Below are positions 42,187-53,348 of a stretch of DNA of 64,000 nucleotides, piece after piece. Source of the DNA: Burkholderiales bacterium (GTDB lineage: Bacteria; Pseudomonadota; Gammaproteobacteria; Burkholderiales; Burkholderiaceae_C); NCBI GenBank assembly GCA_016191525.1, contig JACPOK010000016.1:248001-312000 (forward strand), given 5' to 3'. The position numbers and the translations under genes are program-made. The notes beneath the pieces are model-generated. The model had not been told where the DNA came from, ran no database searches, and worked only from the letters and a program-made list of their open reading frames with translations. The stretch's first letter is position 1. Every line of letters begins with the position of its first letter.

Positions 42187-43185
42187 ATGACCCACGCGAA
42201 ACACACTTCCACCCGCCGTAAGCTGCTGCAGGGCGGCGGCGCCGCCGCCGCACTCGGCATCCTCGGCGCGCCCGCCGTGCATGCCCAGGCCGGCCCCAAG
42301 ATCCGGATCGGCTACTGGCCGATCGCCGCCGGCCTGCCGTTCTACGCGGCGGTGGAGCTCGGCTACTTCAAGGAAGCCGGGCTCAACGTCGAGGCACTGA
42401 AATTCGCCGGCGCGCAGCAGATCATGGAAGGCATGCTGTCCGACCGCTGCGACGGCAGCGCCAACGGCACGGGCTCGGCCAACATCGCCATTGGCGAGAT
42501 CGCCGCGCCGGGCTCCTTCAAGATCTTCTGTTCCAACCCCAGCAACGTGAAGAACGTGCTGGACGAAGTGATCGTGCCCGCCGCCAGCACGGCCAAGACC
42601 ATGGCCGACCTCAAGGGCAAGCGCGTGGGCTCCGGCCCCGGCATCCAGAACGTGACCCTGGCCAAGACCGTGCTGGAGCGCGGTGGCGCCACCGGTGCCA
42701 CTGTCGTGGAGCTGCCCATCGGACAGCACGTGGCCGCGCTCGCCGCCGGCCAGCTCGATGGCTGCTACACCCTGGAGCCCACCGGCACCATCGGCCGCCT
42801 GAACGGCACCACCAAAGTGCTGGAAGCCGGCGTGATCGCAAAGTACGTCCTGGGCGACCCCATGGCGCCGTGGTTCGGCGGCTCGGCCTCGCTCACCTCG
42901 GCCTTCATCAAGGCCCATCCCGCCGAGGCGAAGAAGTTCATCACCGCCTACGGCAAGGGTGTGGCCTACGTGCGCACCAAGTCAGCCGAAGCGCGCCAGT
43001 ACCTCAAGGGCTACACCGCCATCGAAGGCGCGCTCACCGGTGAAGTGCCGCTGGCCGCCTACATGATGTATGACGAGTTCAAGCCGGCCGACGTGGCGCA
43101 TTTCCAGAAGTTCTTCGACCTGTTCTCCGAAAAGGGCATCTTCACCTCGCGCCTGATGGTCGAGACGATGCTCTACAAGGGCTAG
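42187..43185 (+). CDS. NitT/TauT-type ABC transporter substrate-binding protein
   Basis: Tat-like signal TRRKLLQGGGAAAALGILGAPAVHA; RIGYWPIAAGLPFYAAVELGYFKEAGLNV. Confidence 0.92.
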   Translation: MTHAKHTSTRRKLLQGGGAAAALGILGAPAVHAQAGPKIRIGYWPIAAGLPFYAAVELGYFKEAGLNVEALKFAGAQQIMEGMLSDRCDGSANGTGSANIAIGEIAAPGSFKIFCSNPSNVKNVLDEVIVPAASTAKTMADLKGKRVGSGPGIQNVTLAKTVLERGGATGATVVELPIGQHVAALAAGQLDGCYTLEPTGTIGRLNGTTKVLEAGVIAKYVLGDPMAPWFGGSASLTSAFIKAHPAEAKKFITAYGKGVAYVRTKSAEARQYLKGYTAIEGALTGEVPLAAYMMYDEFKPADVAHFQKFFDLFSEKGIFTSRLMVETMLYKG

Positions 43186-43194
43186 GGGCACACC

Positions 43195-44043
43195 ATGGAC
43201 GCCTCATCACCCACAGCGGTTGCCGCCGCGCCCGTGGCCCGCCCTTGGGCGCCGCCTGGGGCCAACGCCACTTCCGCGCCGCCCAAAGAGCCGGCCTGGA
43301 ACAAGGCCCTGCCCTTCATCGGCCCCATCGCCCTGTTCATCCTCTGGGACCTGGTGGTGCGCCTGGGCTTCATCAAGGCGCTGCTGTTGCCGCCGCCGGT
43401 GGACGCCATCAGCGCATTGCTCAGCGGACTGGCCGGCGGCCCGCTGCTCAAGGATTTCGCCGTCACGGTCTGGCGCACGGTTCAGGCGTTCCTGATCGCG
43501 GCCGCCATCGGCATGCCCCTGGGCGTGCTGCTCGGCAGCACCGAGAAGGCGTACCGCAGCGTGGAGTTCCTGATCGATTTCTTCCGCTCCACGCCGTCGT
43601 CGGCGCTGATCCCGCTGTTCCTGATGATCTTCGGCGTCTCGGACATCAACAAGGTCGCCATCGCCGCGTTCGGCGCGTTCCTCATCGTGGTGTTCAACAG
43701 CGCCTATGGCGTCATCAACGCGCGCAAGCAGCGGGTGATGGCGGCCAAGGTGATGGGCGCCTCGCGCTGGCAGACCTTCCGCGACGTGCTGATCTGGGAA
43801 AGCCTGCAGCCGAGTTTTGTCGGCCTGCGCTCGGCGGTGTCGATGGCGCTGGTCATCGTGATCGTGGCCGAGATGTTCATCGGCGCCGACACCGGCCTGG
43901 GCAACCGCATCATCAATTCGCAGCAGGTGATGAACGTCAAGGACATGTATGCGTCCATCCTGGCGGCGGGCGCGCTGGGCTACGGCCTGAACGTGCTGTT
44001 CCTGCTGCTCGAACGAAAAATCGTGCACTGGAGCGGAAGATGA
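43195..44043 (+). CDS. ABC transporter permease
   Basis: BPD_transp_1-type permease, MVIVAEMFIGADTGLGNRI-like region, multi-TM. Confidence 0.93.
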   Translation: MDASSPTAVAAAPVARPWAPPGANATSAPPKEPAWNKALPFIGPIALFILWDLVVRLGFIKALLLPPPVDAISALLSGLAGGPLLKDFAVTVWRTVQAFLIAAAIGMPLGVLLGSTEKAYRSVEFLIDFFRSTPSSALIPLFLMIFGVSDINKVAIAAFGAFLIVVFNSAYGVINARKQRVMAAKVMGASRWQTFRDVLIWESLQPSFVGLRSAVSMALVIVIVAEMFIGADTGLGNRIINSQQVMNVKDMYASILAAGALGYGLNVLFLLLERKIVHWSGR

Positions 44044-44861
44044 GCGAAGTCCTCAACGCCCCGGTCGTCGCCGACGTTCCCGTGCCCGAGTTCAAGCCCG
44101 GTCCGGCCGGCACGCACATCACCATCCGCGGCCTCACCAAGTATTTCGCCGGCTGGCCGCTGTACGAGAACTTCGACCTCGACATCCCCAAGCACAAGAT
44201 CGTTTCGGTGTTCGGCCCCAACGGCTGCGGCAAGAGCACGCTGATCAACATGATCGCGGGCTTGGTGCCCATCGACAGCGGCGAGATCCTGTTCGACGGC
44301 AAGAGCCTGAAGGACACCAAGATCGGCTACGTGTTCCAGAACTACCGCGAAGCGATGTTCCCGTGGATGCGCACCATCGACAACATCGCCTACCCGCTCA
44401 AGCTGGAAGGGCGCAGCAAGGCCGAAGTCGACCGCCGCATGGCGGAACTGGTGGCTTCCTTCGACGTCAAGTTCGATCTCAAGCGCTATCCGTATGAGCT
44501 GTCCGGTGGCCAGCAGCAGACCGCTTCCATCATGCGGGCGCTGGCGCCCAACCCGGAAGTGCTGTTCCTGGACGAGCCCTTCTCGGCGCTGGACTTCGAG
44601 ATGACCCTGTTCATCCGCGAGAAGCTGCAGGAAGTGTTCATGCAGACCGGCACCACCATGCTGCTGGTTTCGCACGACCTGGAAGAAGCCGTGTACCTGG
44701 CCGACCAGGTGCTGCTGCTGACCAAGCGGCCCACCCGCGTGGCGGAGATCCTGCCGTATGGCGATGCCCGCCCGCGCACGGTGGAAACGCTGTCGGACGC
44801 GAGCTTCATCGCCACCAAGAAACTCAGCCTGGAAATCTTCCAGCGCGAGGTCCGCAGGTAA
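44040..44861 (+). CDS. ABC transporter ATP-binding protein (NitT/TauT type)
   Basis: GPNGCGKSTLINMIAGL, LSGGQQQTASIMRAL, LFLDEPFSALDFE; ATGA overlap with permease. Confidence 0.95.
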   Translation: MSEVLNAPVVADVPVPEFKPGPAGTHITIRGLTKYFAGWPLYENFDLDIPKHKIVSVFGPNGCGKSTLINMIAGLVPIDSGEILFDGKSLKDTKIGYVFQNYREAMFPWMRTIDNIAYPLKLEGRSKAEVDRRMAELVASFDVKFDLKRYPYELSGGQQQTASIMRALAPNPEVLFLDEPFSALDFEMTLFIREKLQEVFMQTGTTMLLVSHDLEEAVYLADQVLLLTKRPTRVAEILPYGDARPRTVETLSDASFIATKKLSLEIFQREVRR

Positions 44862-44873
44862 GGCGCCGCTGCC

Positions 44874-45095
44874 ATGGAAGAAGCCGAAGTCCTCGCCTAT
44901 GTGAAAGCCGCCGCCGCGGCGCTGGCCGTGCCGCTGGACCAGGAGCGCGCGCAGCGGGTCGCCACGCACCTGGCGCGCACGGCGGCGCTGGCAAGGCAGC
45001 TGGAGGCTTTCCCACTTGAAGTGCATGACGAACCGGCCGAAATCTACAGGCCAATGCCCTTCCCGAGCGCACCAGACAAGCGCGGACAGCTATGA
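44874..45095 (+). CDS. DUF4089 small subunit (AtzG/HpxX-like)
   Basis: 73 aa, EEAEVLAYVKAAAAALAVPLDQERAQRVATHLARTAALARQLEAFPL; directly upstream of AtzE-like amidase. Confidence 0.85.
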   Translation: MEEAEVLAYVKAAAAALAVPLDQERAQRVATHLARTAALARQLEAFPLEVHDEPAEIYRPMPFPSAPDKRGQL

Positions 45096-46489
45096 AATCT
45101 GTAGCACTACGCAGCCACGCACTGGTTCGCGGCATCGCCGGCGGCGAGCTCAGTGCGGTGGAGGCGCTGGAGAACTGCATCGCGCGCATTGAGGCGACGG
45201 ACGCGCGCGTCAACGCCTTCACCGGCAAGAGCTACGAGCGCGCGCGGCGTGAAGCCGCTGTCATCGACCGCATGCGCGCGCACGGCGACATCCTGCCGCC
45301 GCTGGCCGGCCTGCCCTACGCGGTGAAGAACCTGTTCGACATCGAAGGCGAAGTGACGCTGGCCGGCTCGAAGATCAACCGCGGCCACGCACCGGCCAGG
45401 GCCGATGCGTTCCTCATCCAGCGGCTGCGGGCCGCGGGCGCCGTGCTGGTGGGCTCGCTCAACATGGACGAGTACGCGTATGGCTTCACCACCGAGAACA
45501 CGCACTACGGCCCCTGCCATAACCCGCACAGCCTGGGCCGCATCGCGGGCGGCTCTTCGGGCGGCTCGGGCGCGGCGGTGGCGGCCGGGCAGGTGCCGCT
45601 GGCGCTGGGCTCGGACACCAATGGCTCCATCCGCGTGCCGGCCTCGCTGTGCGGCGTGTGGGGCCTGAAGCCCACGTTCGGCCGCCTGTCGCGGCGCGGC
45701 TCCTACCCCTTTGTGCACAGCCTGGACCACTTGGGCCCGCTGGCCGACAGCGTGGAAGGCCTGGCGCTTTCCTACGACGCGCTGCAGGGCGCGGACACGC
45801 TGGACCCCGGCTGCCACGCCACCCATGTGCAGCCCGTGGCGGGCGAGCTGAAGCGCGGCATAGCCGGCCTGCGCATAGGCATGCTGGGCGGCTACTTCAT
45901 GGAGCACGCCGCGCCGCCCGCGCGCGCAGCAGCCAAGTCGGCCGCCACCGCGCTGGAGGTGCTGGAGGTGGTGGACTGGCCCGAGCCCGCGCTGGCACGG
46001 GCCGCAGCCTTCATCACCGGCGCCAGCGAAGGCGGCGCGCTGCACCTGGAAGACCTGCGCACGCGGCCTGATGACTTCGAGCCGCTGTCGGTGGACCGTT
46101 TCCTCGCCGGCGCGCTGCAGCCCGCCGCCTGGTACATGCGTGCACAGCGCTTCCGGCGCGTGTACCGCGACAAGGTCAATGCCCTGTTCAAGGACTGGGA
46201 CGTGCTGGTCGCGCCCGCCACGCCCGTGAGCGCGCCCGAGATCGGCACCGAGTGGCTGGACATCAACGGCCGGCAGCTGCCCTGCCGCCCGTCGGTCGGC
46301 CTGCTTACCCAGCCCATCTCGTTCGCCGGCTGCCCGGTGGTGGCCGCGCCGCTGTGGCCCGAAGGCACGGGCGGCATGCCCATCGGCGTGCAGCTGATCG
46401 CCGCACCCTGGCGCGAAGATCTGGCGCTGCGCGCCGGCTGGGCGCTGCAGGCCGCGGGCCTGGCCTACCTGAAACCGGCGGCGCTATGA
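45092..46489 (+). CDS. AtzE/HpxY-like amidase
   Basis: [48 protein letters not shown] overlap with AtzG-like ORF. Confidence 0.92.
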   Translation: MKSVALRSHALVRGIAGGELSAVEALENCIARIEATDARVNAFTGKSYERARREAAVIDRMRAHGDILPPLAGLPYAVKNLFDIEGEVTLAGSKINRGHAPARADAFLIQRLRAAGAVLVGSLNMDEYAYGFTTENTHYGPCHNPHSLGRIAGGSSGGSGAAVAAGQVPLALGSDTNGSIRVPASLCGVWGLKPTFGRLSRRGSYPFVHSLDHLGPLADSVEGLALSYDALQGADTLDPGCHATHVQPVAGELKRGIAGLRIGMLGGYFMEHAAPPARAAAKSAATALEVLEVVDWPEPALARAAAFITGASEGGALHLEDLRTRPDDFEPLSVDRFLAGALQPAAWYMRAQRFRRVYRDKVNALFKDWDVLVAPATPVSAPEIGTEWLDINGRQLPCRPSVGLLTQPISFAGCPVVAAPLWPEGTGGMPIGVQLIAAPWREDLALRAGWALQAAGLAYLKPAAL

Positions 46490-46887
46490 ATGCCCTTGAG
46501 ATCAACCTGCCCGAGGTGCTGGCCGAAGTCACGGCGCAGTTCCAGCGCTATGAAAAGGCGCTGGTGGGCAACGACGTGGCGGTGCTGGACGAGCTGTTCT
46601 GGGACAGCCCGCACACCCTGCGCTACGGCGCCACCGAAAACCTCTACGGCTATGACGCCATCCGCGCCTTCCGTGCGGGCCGCCCCGCCGTGGGCCTGGC
46701 CCGCAGCCTGCAGAACACCGTCATCACCACCTACGGCCGCGACTTCGCCACGGCCAACACCGAGTTCCAGCGCACGGGCAGCAGCAAGCCCGGCCGCCAG
46801 AGCCAGGCATGGATGCGCACGCCCCAGGGCTGGCGCGTCGTGTCTGCCCACGTCAGCTTGCTGGCCCTGCCGCCACCGCTTGCATGA
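46486..46887 (+). CDS. DUF3225 protein (AtzH/HpxZ-like)
   Basis: [49 protein letters not shown]. Confidence 0.9.
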   Translation: MNALEINLPEVLAEVTAQFQRYEKALVGNDVAVLDELFWDSPHTLRYGATENLYGYDAIRAFRAGRPAVGLARSLQNTVITTYGRDFATANTEFQRTGSSKPGRQSQAWMRTPQGWRVVSAHVSLLALPPPLA

Positions 46888-46929
46888 ATCCTGCTTCCCG
46901 TTCCATCCAACCTGTGAGGAGTTAAAACC

Positions 46930-48036
46930 ATGAGCCAACACTTCAACCGCCGCGACACACTCAAGTCGCTGGCCGCGCTCGGCGCCGCCGCCGCCAGCCC
47001 TTTTGCCTTCGCGCAAAAGCCCATCACCGTGGGCGTGATCTACGTCGGCCCGCGCGACGACTACGGCTACAACCAGGCCCAGGCCGAAGCGGCCGCCATG
47101 CTCAAGAAAATGCCCGGCGTGAAGGTGGTGGAAGAAGAGAACGTGCCCGAAACCGCCGCCGTGCAGAAAACCATGACCGGCATGATCGCGCAGGACGGCG
47201 CCTCGCTGGTGTTCCCCACATCCTTCGGCTACTTCGACCCCCACATGCTGGCCGTGGCCGCCAAGTTCCCCGACGCCCGCTTCGCCCATTGCGGCGGCAT
47301 GTGGACCGAGGGCAAGCACCCCAAGAACACGGCCAGCTACTTCGGCTACATCGACGAGTGCCAGTACCTGAACGGCGTGATCGCCGGCCATATGAGCAAG
47401 AGCGGCAAGATCGGCTTTGTCGCGGCCAAGCCCATCCCGCAGGTGCTGCGCAACATCAACGCCTTCACCATGGGTGCGCGCTCGGTCAAGCCCGGCATCA
47501 CCACCAACGTGATCTTCACCGGTGACTGGTCCATGCCCGTCAAGGAAGCGGAAGCCACCAACAGCATGGCCGACCAGGGCGTGGATGTGTTCACGATGCA
47601 CGTGGACGGCCCCAAGGTGATCGTCGAGACCGCCGCCAAGCGCGGCAAGATGGTCTGCGGCTACCACGCCAGCCAGGCCAAGCTGGCACCCAACGCCTAC
47701 CTCACGGGCGCCGAGTGGAACTGGCTCACGGCCTACACCACCTTCCTGGAAGCCGCGCGCACCGGCAAGCCGCACCCCAACTTCATCCGCGGCGGCCTGA
47801 AGGAAGGCTACGTGAAGATGTCGGCCTACGGCCCCATGGTGACCGACGCCGCCAAGAAGCAGGCCGACGGCGTCAAGGCGCAGATGGTGGCCGGCAGCTT
47901 CGACATCTTCAAGGGCCCGCTCAAGGACAACAAGGGCGCGGTGGTCATCCCCGCCGGCAAGGCGATGAAGCAGACCGACATCGAGCTGGAAAAGATGAAC
48001 TACCTGGTCGAAGGCGTGGCCGGTTCCATCGGCTAA
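46930..48036 (+). CDS. BMP-family ABC transporter substrate-binding protein
   Basis: VGVIYVGPRDDYGYNQAQAEAA; FGYFDPHMLAVAAKFPDARFAHCGG. Confidence 0.93.
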   Translation: MSQHFNRRDTLKSLAALGAAAASPFAFAQKPITVGVIYVGPRDDYGYNQAQAEAAAMLKKMPGVKVVEEENVPETAAVQKTMTGMIAQDGASLVFPTSFGYFDPHMLAVAAKFPDARFAHCGGMWTEGKHPKNTASYFGYIDECQYLNGVIAGHMSKSGKIGFVAAKPIPQVLRNINAFTMGARSVKPGITTNVIFTGDWSMPVKEAEATNSMADQGVDVFTMHVDGPKVIVETAAKRGKMVCGYHASQAKLAPNAYLTGAEWNWLTAYTTFLEAARTGKPHPNFIRGGLKEGYVKMSAYGPMVTDAAKKQADGVKAQMVAGSFDIFKGPLKDNKGAVVIPAGKAMKQTDIELEKMNYLVEGVAGSIG

Positions 48037-48042
48037 AACCCC

Positions 48043-49131
48043 GTGCGCGAAACACTCAAGGACATCCTGCTGCCCGTCGCGGCCATCGTGGCCGCGCTGC
48101 TGCTGTTCGGCGTCTTTGTGTGGTTCGCGGGCGTCAGCCCGGCGGAAGTCTGGCTGTTGCTGTTCAAGGGCGCGTTCGGCGACTGGTATTCCTGGCAGAA
48201 CACGCTGCAGCGCGCCGCGCCGCTGATGCTCACGGCCCTGTGCGTCGCCATTCCCGCGCGCGCCGGGCTGGTCATCATCGGCGGCGAAGGCGCGCTGGTC
48301 CTGGGCGGCCTGGCCTGCGCCGGGCTGGCCCAGGCCCTGCCGCTGCCGGCCAACATGGCGGGCACGGTGCTGGTGTGCATCGCCGGTGCGATTGCCGGTG
48401 CGTTGTGGATCGCGCTGGCGGGGTGGCTGCGGCAATACCGCGGCATCAATGAAACCATCAGCAGCCTGCTGCTGGCCTATGTGGCCATCGGCCTGTTCAA
48501 GCATTTCGTGGAAGGCCCGCTGCGCGATCCCGCCAGCCTGAACAAGCCTTCCACCCATTCACTGGCCGAGGGCCTGCGCATCAGCGGCATCTCGGGCTCC
48601 GACGTGCACTGGGGGCTGGTCATCGGCATCGTCGCCTGCCTAGCGGCGGGCCTGTGGCTGCGCGTCACGCCCTCGGGCTTCGCGGTGCGCGTGGTCGGCG
48701 GCAACCCGCGCGCGGCGCAACTGGTGGGGCTGCCGGCTTCGCGGCTGATTCTTGTGGCGTGTGCGCTGGGCGGAGCCTGCGCGGGCCTGGCCGGTGCCAT
48801 CGAGGTGGCAGCCGTGCACACCAGCGCCAACGCCTCGCTGATCGCCGGTTACGGCTACGCGGGCATCCTGGTGGCCTTCATCGCGCGGCACCATCCGTTC
48901 GCGGTGATCCCGGTGGCCATACTGTTTGGTGGTTTCGGCGCGGCGGGCAGCCTGCTGCAGCGCCGCCTTGGCCTGCCCGATGCCTCGGTTCTGCTGCTGC
49001 AGGGCATCGCCTTCGTGCTGATCCTGGCCAGCGAGGCGCTGCGCGACATGGACTGGAAGGCCTTCTTCCTGAAGTTCAGCCGCTTCGGCCCTTCGGAGCC
49101 GGCACCCATCGCCATCACGGAGAACAAATGA
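48043..49131 (+). CDS. ABC transporter permease (BMP/simple-sugar type)
   Basis: Multi-TM; RVVGGNPRAAQLVGLPASRLIL; GTG start. Confidence 0.9.
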   Translation: MRETLKDILLPVAAIVAALLLFGVFVWFAGVSPAEVWLLLFKGAFGDWYSWQNTLQRAAPLMLTALCVAIPARAGLVIIGGEGALVLGGLACAGLAQALPLPANMAGTVLVCIAGAIAGALWIALAGWLRQYRGINETISSLLLAYVAIGLFKHFVEGPLRDPASLNKPSTHSLAEGLRISGISGSDVHWGLVIGIVACLAAGLWLRVTPSGFAVRVVGGNPRAAQLVGLPASRLILVACALGGACAGLAGAIEVAAVHTSANASLIAGYGYAGILVAFIARHHPFAVIPVAILFGGFGAAGSLLQRRLGLPDASVLLLQGIAFVLILASEALRDMDWKAFFLKFSRFGPSEPAPIAITENK

Positions 49132-50045
49132 CGGGCGACCAGATCCTCATCTTCTTCGCCGGCATCGTCGGCGGCGCGCTGCGGGTGGGCGCGCCTTTCC
49201 TGTTCGTCAGCCTGGGCGAATGCCTCACCGAGAAATCCGGCCGCATCAACCTGGGGCTGGAAGGCGTCCTCGTGCTGTCGGCCATGTCGTCGTTCGGCGC
49301 TTCCTACCTCAGCGGCTCACCGTGGGTGGGCGTGCTGGCGGGCGCGCTCACCGGCGCGTTGCTGGCCGGGCTGCACGGCGTGCTGTGCTCGCTGCCGCGC
49401 GTGAACGACGTGGCCACCGGCATCGCGCTGATGCTGCTGGGCATGGGCCTGGCCTTCTATCTCGGCAAGCCGCTGATCCAGCCGCAGGCGCCGCAGCTGC
49501 CCTCCATCCCGCTGGGCAACTGGAGCGATTCAGCCGCCGTGCGTTCGGCGCTGCAGGTGAGTGCCCTCGTGCCCATTGGCCTGGCAATCGCCGGCGCGCT
49601 GTGGTGGGCCTTCGCGAACACGCGCGCGGGCCTGCTGGTGCGCATGGCGGGCGACTCGGCCAACGCGGCGCGGGCGCTGGGCTATTCGGTGTCGGGCATC
49701 CGCATCGCCTCCACCGCGGCGGGTGGCGCCATCGCCGGGCTGGGCGGCGCGTCGCTCACCCTGTTCTATCCGGGCAGCTGGAACGAAGGCATCTCCAGCG
49801 GCCAGGGCCTGATTGCCGTGGCGCTGGTGATCTTCGCGCGCTGGAGCCCGCTGCGCTGCGTGGGCGCGGCGGCCCTCTTCGGCGCGGCCGGCGCCATCGG
49901 CCCAGCCCTGCAGTCGGTGGGCGTCGGCTGGGGCTACCACCTGTTCAACATCGTTCCCTATGTGCTGACGCTCTTGATCCTGGTGATCACCTGCAAGCCG
50001 GGCAGCGTTGTCAGCGGCAGCCCGGGCGAGCTGTCGTCACGCTAA
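49128..50045 (+). CDS. ABC transporter permease (BMP/simple-sugar type)
   Basis: EKSGRINLGLEGVLVLSAMSSFGASYLSG; ATGA overlap with previous gene. Confidence 0.92.
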   Translation: MTGDQILIFFAGIVGGALRVGAPFLFVSLGECLTEKSGRINLGLEGVLVLSAMSSFGASYLSGSPWVGVLAGALTGALLAGLHGVLCSLPRVNDVATGIALMLLGMGLAFYLGKPLIQPQAPQLPSIPLGNWSDSAAVRSALQVSALVPIGLAIAGALWWAFANTRAGLLVRMAGDSANAARALGYSVSGIRIASTAAGGAIAGLGGASLTLFYPGSWNEGISSGQGLIAVALVIFARWSPLRCVGAAALFGAAGAIGPALQSVGVGWGYHLFNIVPYVLTLLILVITCKPGSVVSGSPGELSSR

Positions 50046-50062
50046 AAAAAGGAGACAACAAC

Positions 50063-51052
50063 GTGACGGGCCTGGGTGGACTCAACAAATCAAAACACGG
50101 CGTGGTGATGGGCCTGGTGCAGCTGCAGTTGCCCACGGTGGACACCCCCGCGCAGCTGGCCGCGCAGGCAAAACGCATCTGCGAGATGGTGGCCAAGGCG
50201 CGGCGCAACCAGTCGACCATGGACCTGGTGGTGTTCCCCGAATACTCGCTGCATGGCCTGTCGATGAGCATGGACCCGGCCCTCATGTGCTCGCTGGACG
50301 GGCCCGAAGTGGCGGCCTTCAAGAAGGCCTGCGTCGACAACAAGATCTGGGGCTGCTTTTCCATCATGGAAGCCAACCCCGGCGGCAACCCCTACAACAG
50401 CGGCCTCATCATCGACGACACCGGCGCCATCAAGCTTTACTACCGCAAGCTCCACCCGTGGGTGCCGGTGGAGCCGTGGGAGCCGGGCAACATCGGCATA
50501 CCGGTGTGCGACGGGCCCAACGGCAGCAAGCTGGCGCTCATCATCTGCCACGACGGCATGTTCCCCGAGATGGCGCGCGAGGCGGCCTACAAGGGCGCGG
50601 AGATCATCATCCGCACGGCAGGCTACACCGCGCCGATACGCCACGCCTGGAAAATCACCAACCAGGCCAACGCCTTCACCAACCTGGCCATCACCGCCAG
50701 CGTGTGCATGTGCGGCAGCGACGGCAGCTTCGACAGCATGGGCGAGGGCATGTTCTGCAACTTCGACGGCACCGTGCTGGTGGAAGGCGGCGGCCGGGTG
50801 GATGAAATCATCACCAGCGAACTGCGGTGCGACCTGGTGCGCGAAGCGCGCAGCGGCTGGGGTGTGGAAAACAACATCTACCAGCTGTACCACCGCGGCT
50901 ACGTGGCGGTGAAAGGCGGCGCGCAGGACTGCCCCTACACCTACATGCACGACATGGCGGCCGGCAAGTACAGCCTGCCGTGGAAGGTGGAAGTGACCGA
51001 CGGCACCTCGTGCGGCTTCGACACGCCCACGCGCACTTACAAGGCGGCATAA
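50063..51052 (+). CDS. Formamidase/aliphatic amidase (nitrilase superfamily)
   Basis: [59 protein letters not shown] (E-K-C triad); GTG start with ggaga RBS. Confidence 0.93.
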   Translation: MTGLGGLNKSKHGVVMGLVQLQLPTVDTPAQLAAQAKRICEMVAKARRNQSTMDLVVFPEYSLHGLSMSMDPALMCSLDGPEVAAFKKACVDNKIWGCFSIMEANPGGNPYNSGLIIDDTGAIKLYYRKLHPWVPVEPWEPGNIGIPVCDGPNGSKLALIICHDGMFPEMAREAAYKGAEIIIRTAGYTAPIRHAWKITNQANAFTNLAITASVCMCGSDGSFDSMGEGMFCNFDGTVLVEGGGRVDEIITSELRCDLVREARSGWGVENNIYQLYHRGYVAVKGGAQDCPYTYMHDMAAGKYSLPWKVEVTDGTSCGFDTPTRTYKAA

Positions 51053-51054
51053 GC

Positions 51055-51744
51055 ATGGAACGATTCGTCAAGGCCAACCCCTACGCCTGGCCCTACAACG
51101 GCGACCTGAAGCCGTCGAACACGGCGCTCATCGTCATCGACATGCAGATCGATTTCTGCGGCCCCGGCGGCTACGTGGACAAGATGGGCTACGACATCTC
51201 GCTCACGCGCGCGCCGATTACGCCGCTGAAAAAGCTGATGGCCGCCATGCGCCAGGGCGGCTGGCACATCATCCACACGCGTGAAGGGCACCGGCCCGAC
51301 CTGTCGGACCTGCCGGCCAACAAGCGCTGGCGCAGCCGCCAGATCGGCACCGGCGGGGTGGGCATAGGCGACGACGGGCCGTGCGGGCGCATCTTGGTGC
51401 GCGGCGAGCCGGGCTGGGAAATCATCCCCGAGCTGGCGCCGCTGCCGGGCGAGGCCGTGATCGACAAGCCGGGCAAGGGCAGCTTCTACGCCACCGACCT
51501 GGAGCTGCTGCTGCGCACGCGCGGCATCAGCAACCTGATCCTCACGGGCATCACCACCGACGTGTGCGTGCACACCACCATGCGCGACGCCAACGACCGC
51601 GGGCTGGAATGCCTGCTGCTGTCCGACTGCACGGCCGCCACCGACAAGGGCAACCACGACGCGGCGCTGAAGATGATCACCATGCAGGGCGGCGTGTTCG
51701 GCGCGCACGCACCTTCGCAGGCCGTGCTGGACGCCATCGCATGA
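51055..51744 (+). CDS. Biuret hydrolase-like cysteine hydrolase (isochorismatase superfamily)
   Basis: [41 protein letters not shown]...[25 protein letters not shown]...[17 protein letters not shown]...[20 protein letters not shown], very close to remembered BiuH sequence. Confidence 0.9.
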   Translation: MERFVKANPYAWPYNGDLKPSNTALIVIDMQIDFCGPGGYVDKMGYDISLTRAPITPLKKLMAAMRQGGWHIIHTREGHRPDLSDLPANKRWRSRQIGTGGVGIGDDGPCGRILVRGEPGWEIIPELAPLPGEAVIDKPGKGSFYATDLELLLRTRGISNLILTGITTDVCVHTTMRDANDRGLECLLLSDCTAATDKGNHDAALKMITMQGGVFGAHAPSQAVLDAIA

Positions 51745-53339
51745 CCGAAGCATCCACCCTCATCGGTGGCCTGCGGCAAGGCACCGGCGCCCTTGCGCTG
51801 GACACCTACGAGATGAGCATGCGCTTCGGCAGCTTCACCGCGCTGGACAGCGTGAGCATGAAGGTGGCGCCCGGCACAGTGCATGCCCTGCTGGGCGAAA
51901 ACGGCGCGGGCAAGAGCACGCTGGTTAAATGCGTGGCCGGCTTCCAGCGCCCCAGCGCCGGCAGCGTGCTGATCGACGGGCGCGAGCAATCGATTCCAAA
52001 CCCGGTCGTCGCGCGCCAGCTGGGCATCGGCATGGTGTACCAGCACTTCACGCTGGCGCCGGGCATGACGGTGGGCGAGAACCTGCTGCTGGCCGGCGGC
52101 AAGACGCCCGCCATCATCGACTGGAAGGCCCAGCGGGCCGAGCTGGAAACCTTCCTCAAGTCCACGCCGTTCCAGCTGGACCTGGATGCGCGCCCCTCCG
52201 AGCTGGCCGCGGGCGAGAAGCAGAAGCTGGAACTGCTCAAGCAGCTGTACCTGAAGCCCCGCCTGCTGATCCTGGACGAGCCCACATCGGTGCTGACGCC
52301 GCAGGAGGCCGACGAGGTGCTGGGCCACGTGCGCGAATTCGCGCGCAGCGGCATGTGCACCGTGCTCATCATCACGCACAAGTTCCGCGAGGTGATGGCC
52401 TATGCGGACGACGTGACGGTGCTGCGCCGGGGCAAGGCCGTGCACCACTGCGGCGTACCTTCCACCACGCCCGCGCTGTTGGCCCAGGCCATGGTGGGCG
52501 ATTCGGCCGCGGCTGCCCCTGAGGCCGATTCTTCAGAAGAGAAAATGGCTGCAGAGCGCACCCAGAAAGCACAGACAGCTACTAATTCGATAGCAAAGCC
52601 ATTGCAAGTCGAAGGCTTGAAGGTGATGGGCGACCGTGGCACCCTGGCCGTGCAGGACCTGCACCTGGCCGTGGCGGCCGGCGAAATCCTGGGCGTGGCC
52701 GGTGTTTCGGGCAATGGCCAGCGCGAGATGGTGGAGGCGCTGGTGGGCCAGCGACACCGCACCGCCGGCACGGTGACGGTGCAGGGCCAGCCCTATGCCG
52801 CGCGCCGCGAGGAGAACCACCGGCTGAAGGTGCGCAGCCTGCCCGAGGAGCCGCTGCGCAACGCCTGCGTGGCCGACCTCTCGGTGGCCGAGAACATGGC
52901 GCTGCGCGACTTCGATTTGCCGCCTTTGTGCGCGGGCGGGCGTCTGCGCTTCGGCGCCTGGCGCGCGCGGGCGCGCGAATGGATCGCCGGCTACGGCATC
53001 AAGACCCAGGGCGAGAACGCGCCCATCCGCAGCCTGTCGGGCGGCAACGTGCAGCGCGCCGTGCTGGCGCGCGAGCTCAATGGCGACATCAATGTGCTGA
53101 TCGCGGCCAACCCGGTGTTCGGGCTGGACTTCGCGGCGGTGAAGGAAATCCACGCCCGCCTGCGCGGCGTGCGCGACAAGGGCGGCGCGGTGCTGCTGAT
53201 CAGCGAAGACCTGGACGAGCTGATGGAGCTGGCCGACCGCATCGTGGTGATGAGCGAAGGGCGCATCGTCTTTGAAACCCCCGCCGCCAGCGCGGAGCGC
53301 CACGTGCTCGGCGCCCACATGGGCGGCGGCCACCACTAG
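51741..53339 (+). CDS. ABC transporter duplicated ATP-binding protein (BMP/simple-sugar type)
   Basis: [34 protein letters not shown], second domain [29 protein letters not shown]. Confidence 0.94.
   Translation: MTEASTLIGGLRQGTGALALDTYEMSMRFGSFTALDSVSMKVAPGTVHALLGENGAGKSTLVKCVAGFQRPSAGSVLIDGREQSIPNPVVARQLGIGMVYQHFTLAPGMTVGENLLLAGGKTPAIIDWKAQRAELETFLKSTPFQLDLDARPSELAAGEKQKLELLKQLYLKPRLLILDEPTSVLTPQEADEVLGHVREFARSGMCTVLIITHKFREVMAYADDVTVLRRGKAVHHCGVPSTTPALLAQAMVGDSAAAAPEADSSEEKMAAERTQKAQTATNSIAKPLQVEGLKVMGDRGTLAVQDLHLAVAAGEILGVAGVSGNGQREMVEALVGQRHRTAGTVTVQGQPYAARREENHRLKVRSLPEEPLRNACVADLSVAENMALRDFDLPPLCAGGRLRFGAWRARAREWIAGYGIKTQGENAPIRSLSGGNVQRAVLARELNGDINVLIAANPVFGLDFAAVKEIHARLRGVRDKGGAVLLISEDLDELMELADRIVVMSEGRIVFETPAASAERHVLGAHMGGGHH
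52542..52597 (+). repeat. Intergenic-type repeat embedded in the ATPase linker coding sequence
   Basis: aaaatggctgcagagcgcacccagaaagcacagacagctactaattcgatagcaaa; low-GC insert resembling a remembered Comamonadaceae intergenic repeat (...agcgc...caagcagctatnaanttnatagcaaa). Confidence 0.5.
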
Positions 53340-53348
53340 GAAGGCACC

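Noticed and set aside
40414-46887. Full cyanuric-acid (atzDEF) pathway
   Set aside because: AtzE/G/H/F-like genes are present but no cyanuric-acid amidohydrolase (AtzD/TrzD-type) is visible in the window
49220-51052. 610-aa ORF appearing to fuse a permease region to formamidase
   Set aside because: The upstream part is an out-of-frame reading of the permease gene; formamidase has its own GTG start and RBS at 50063
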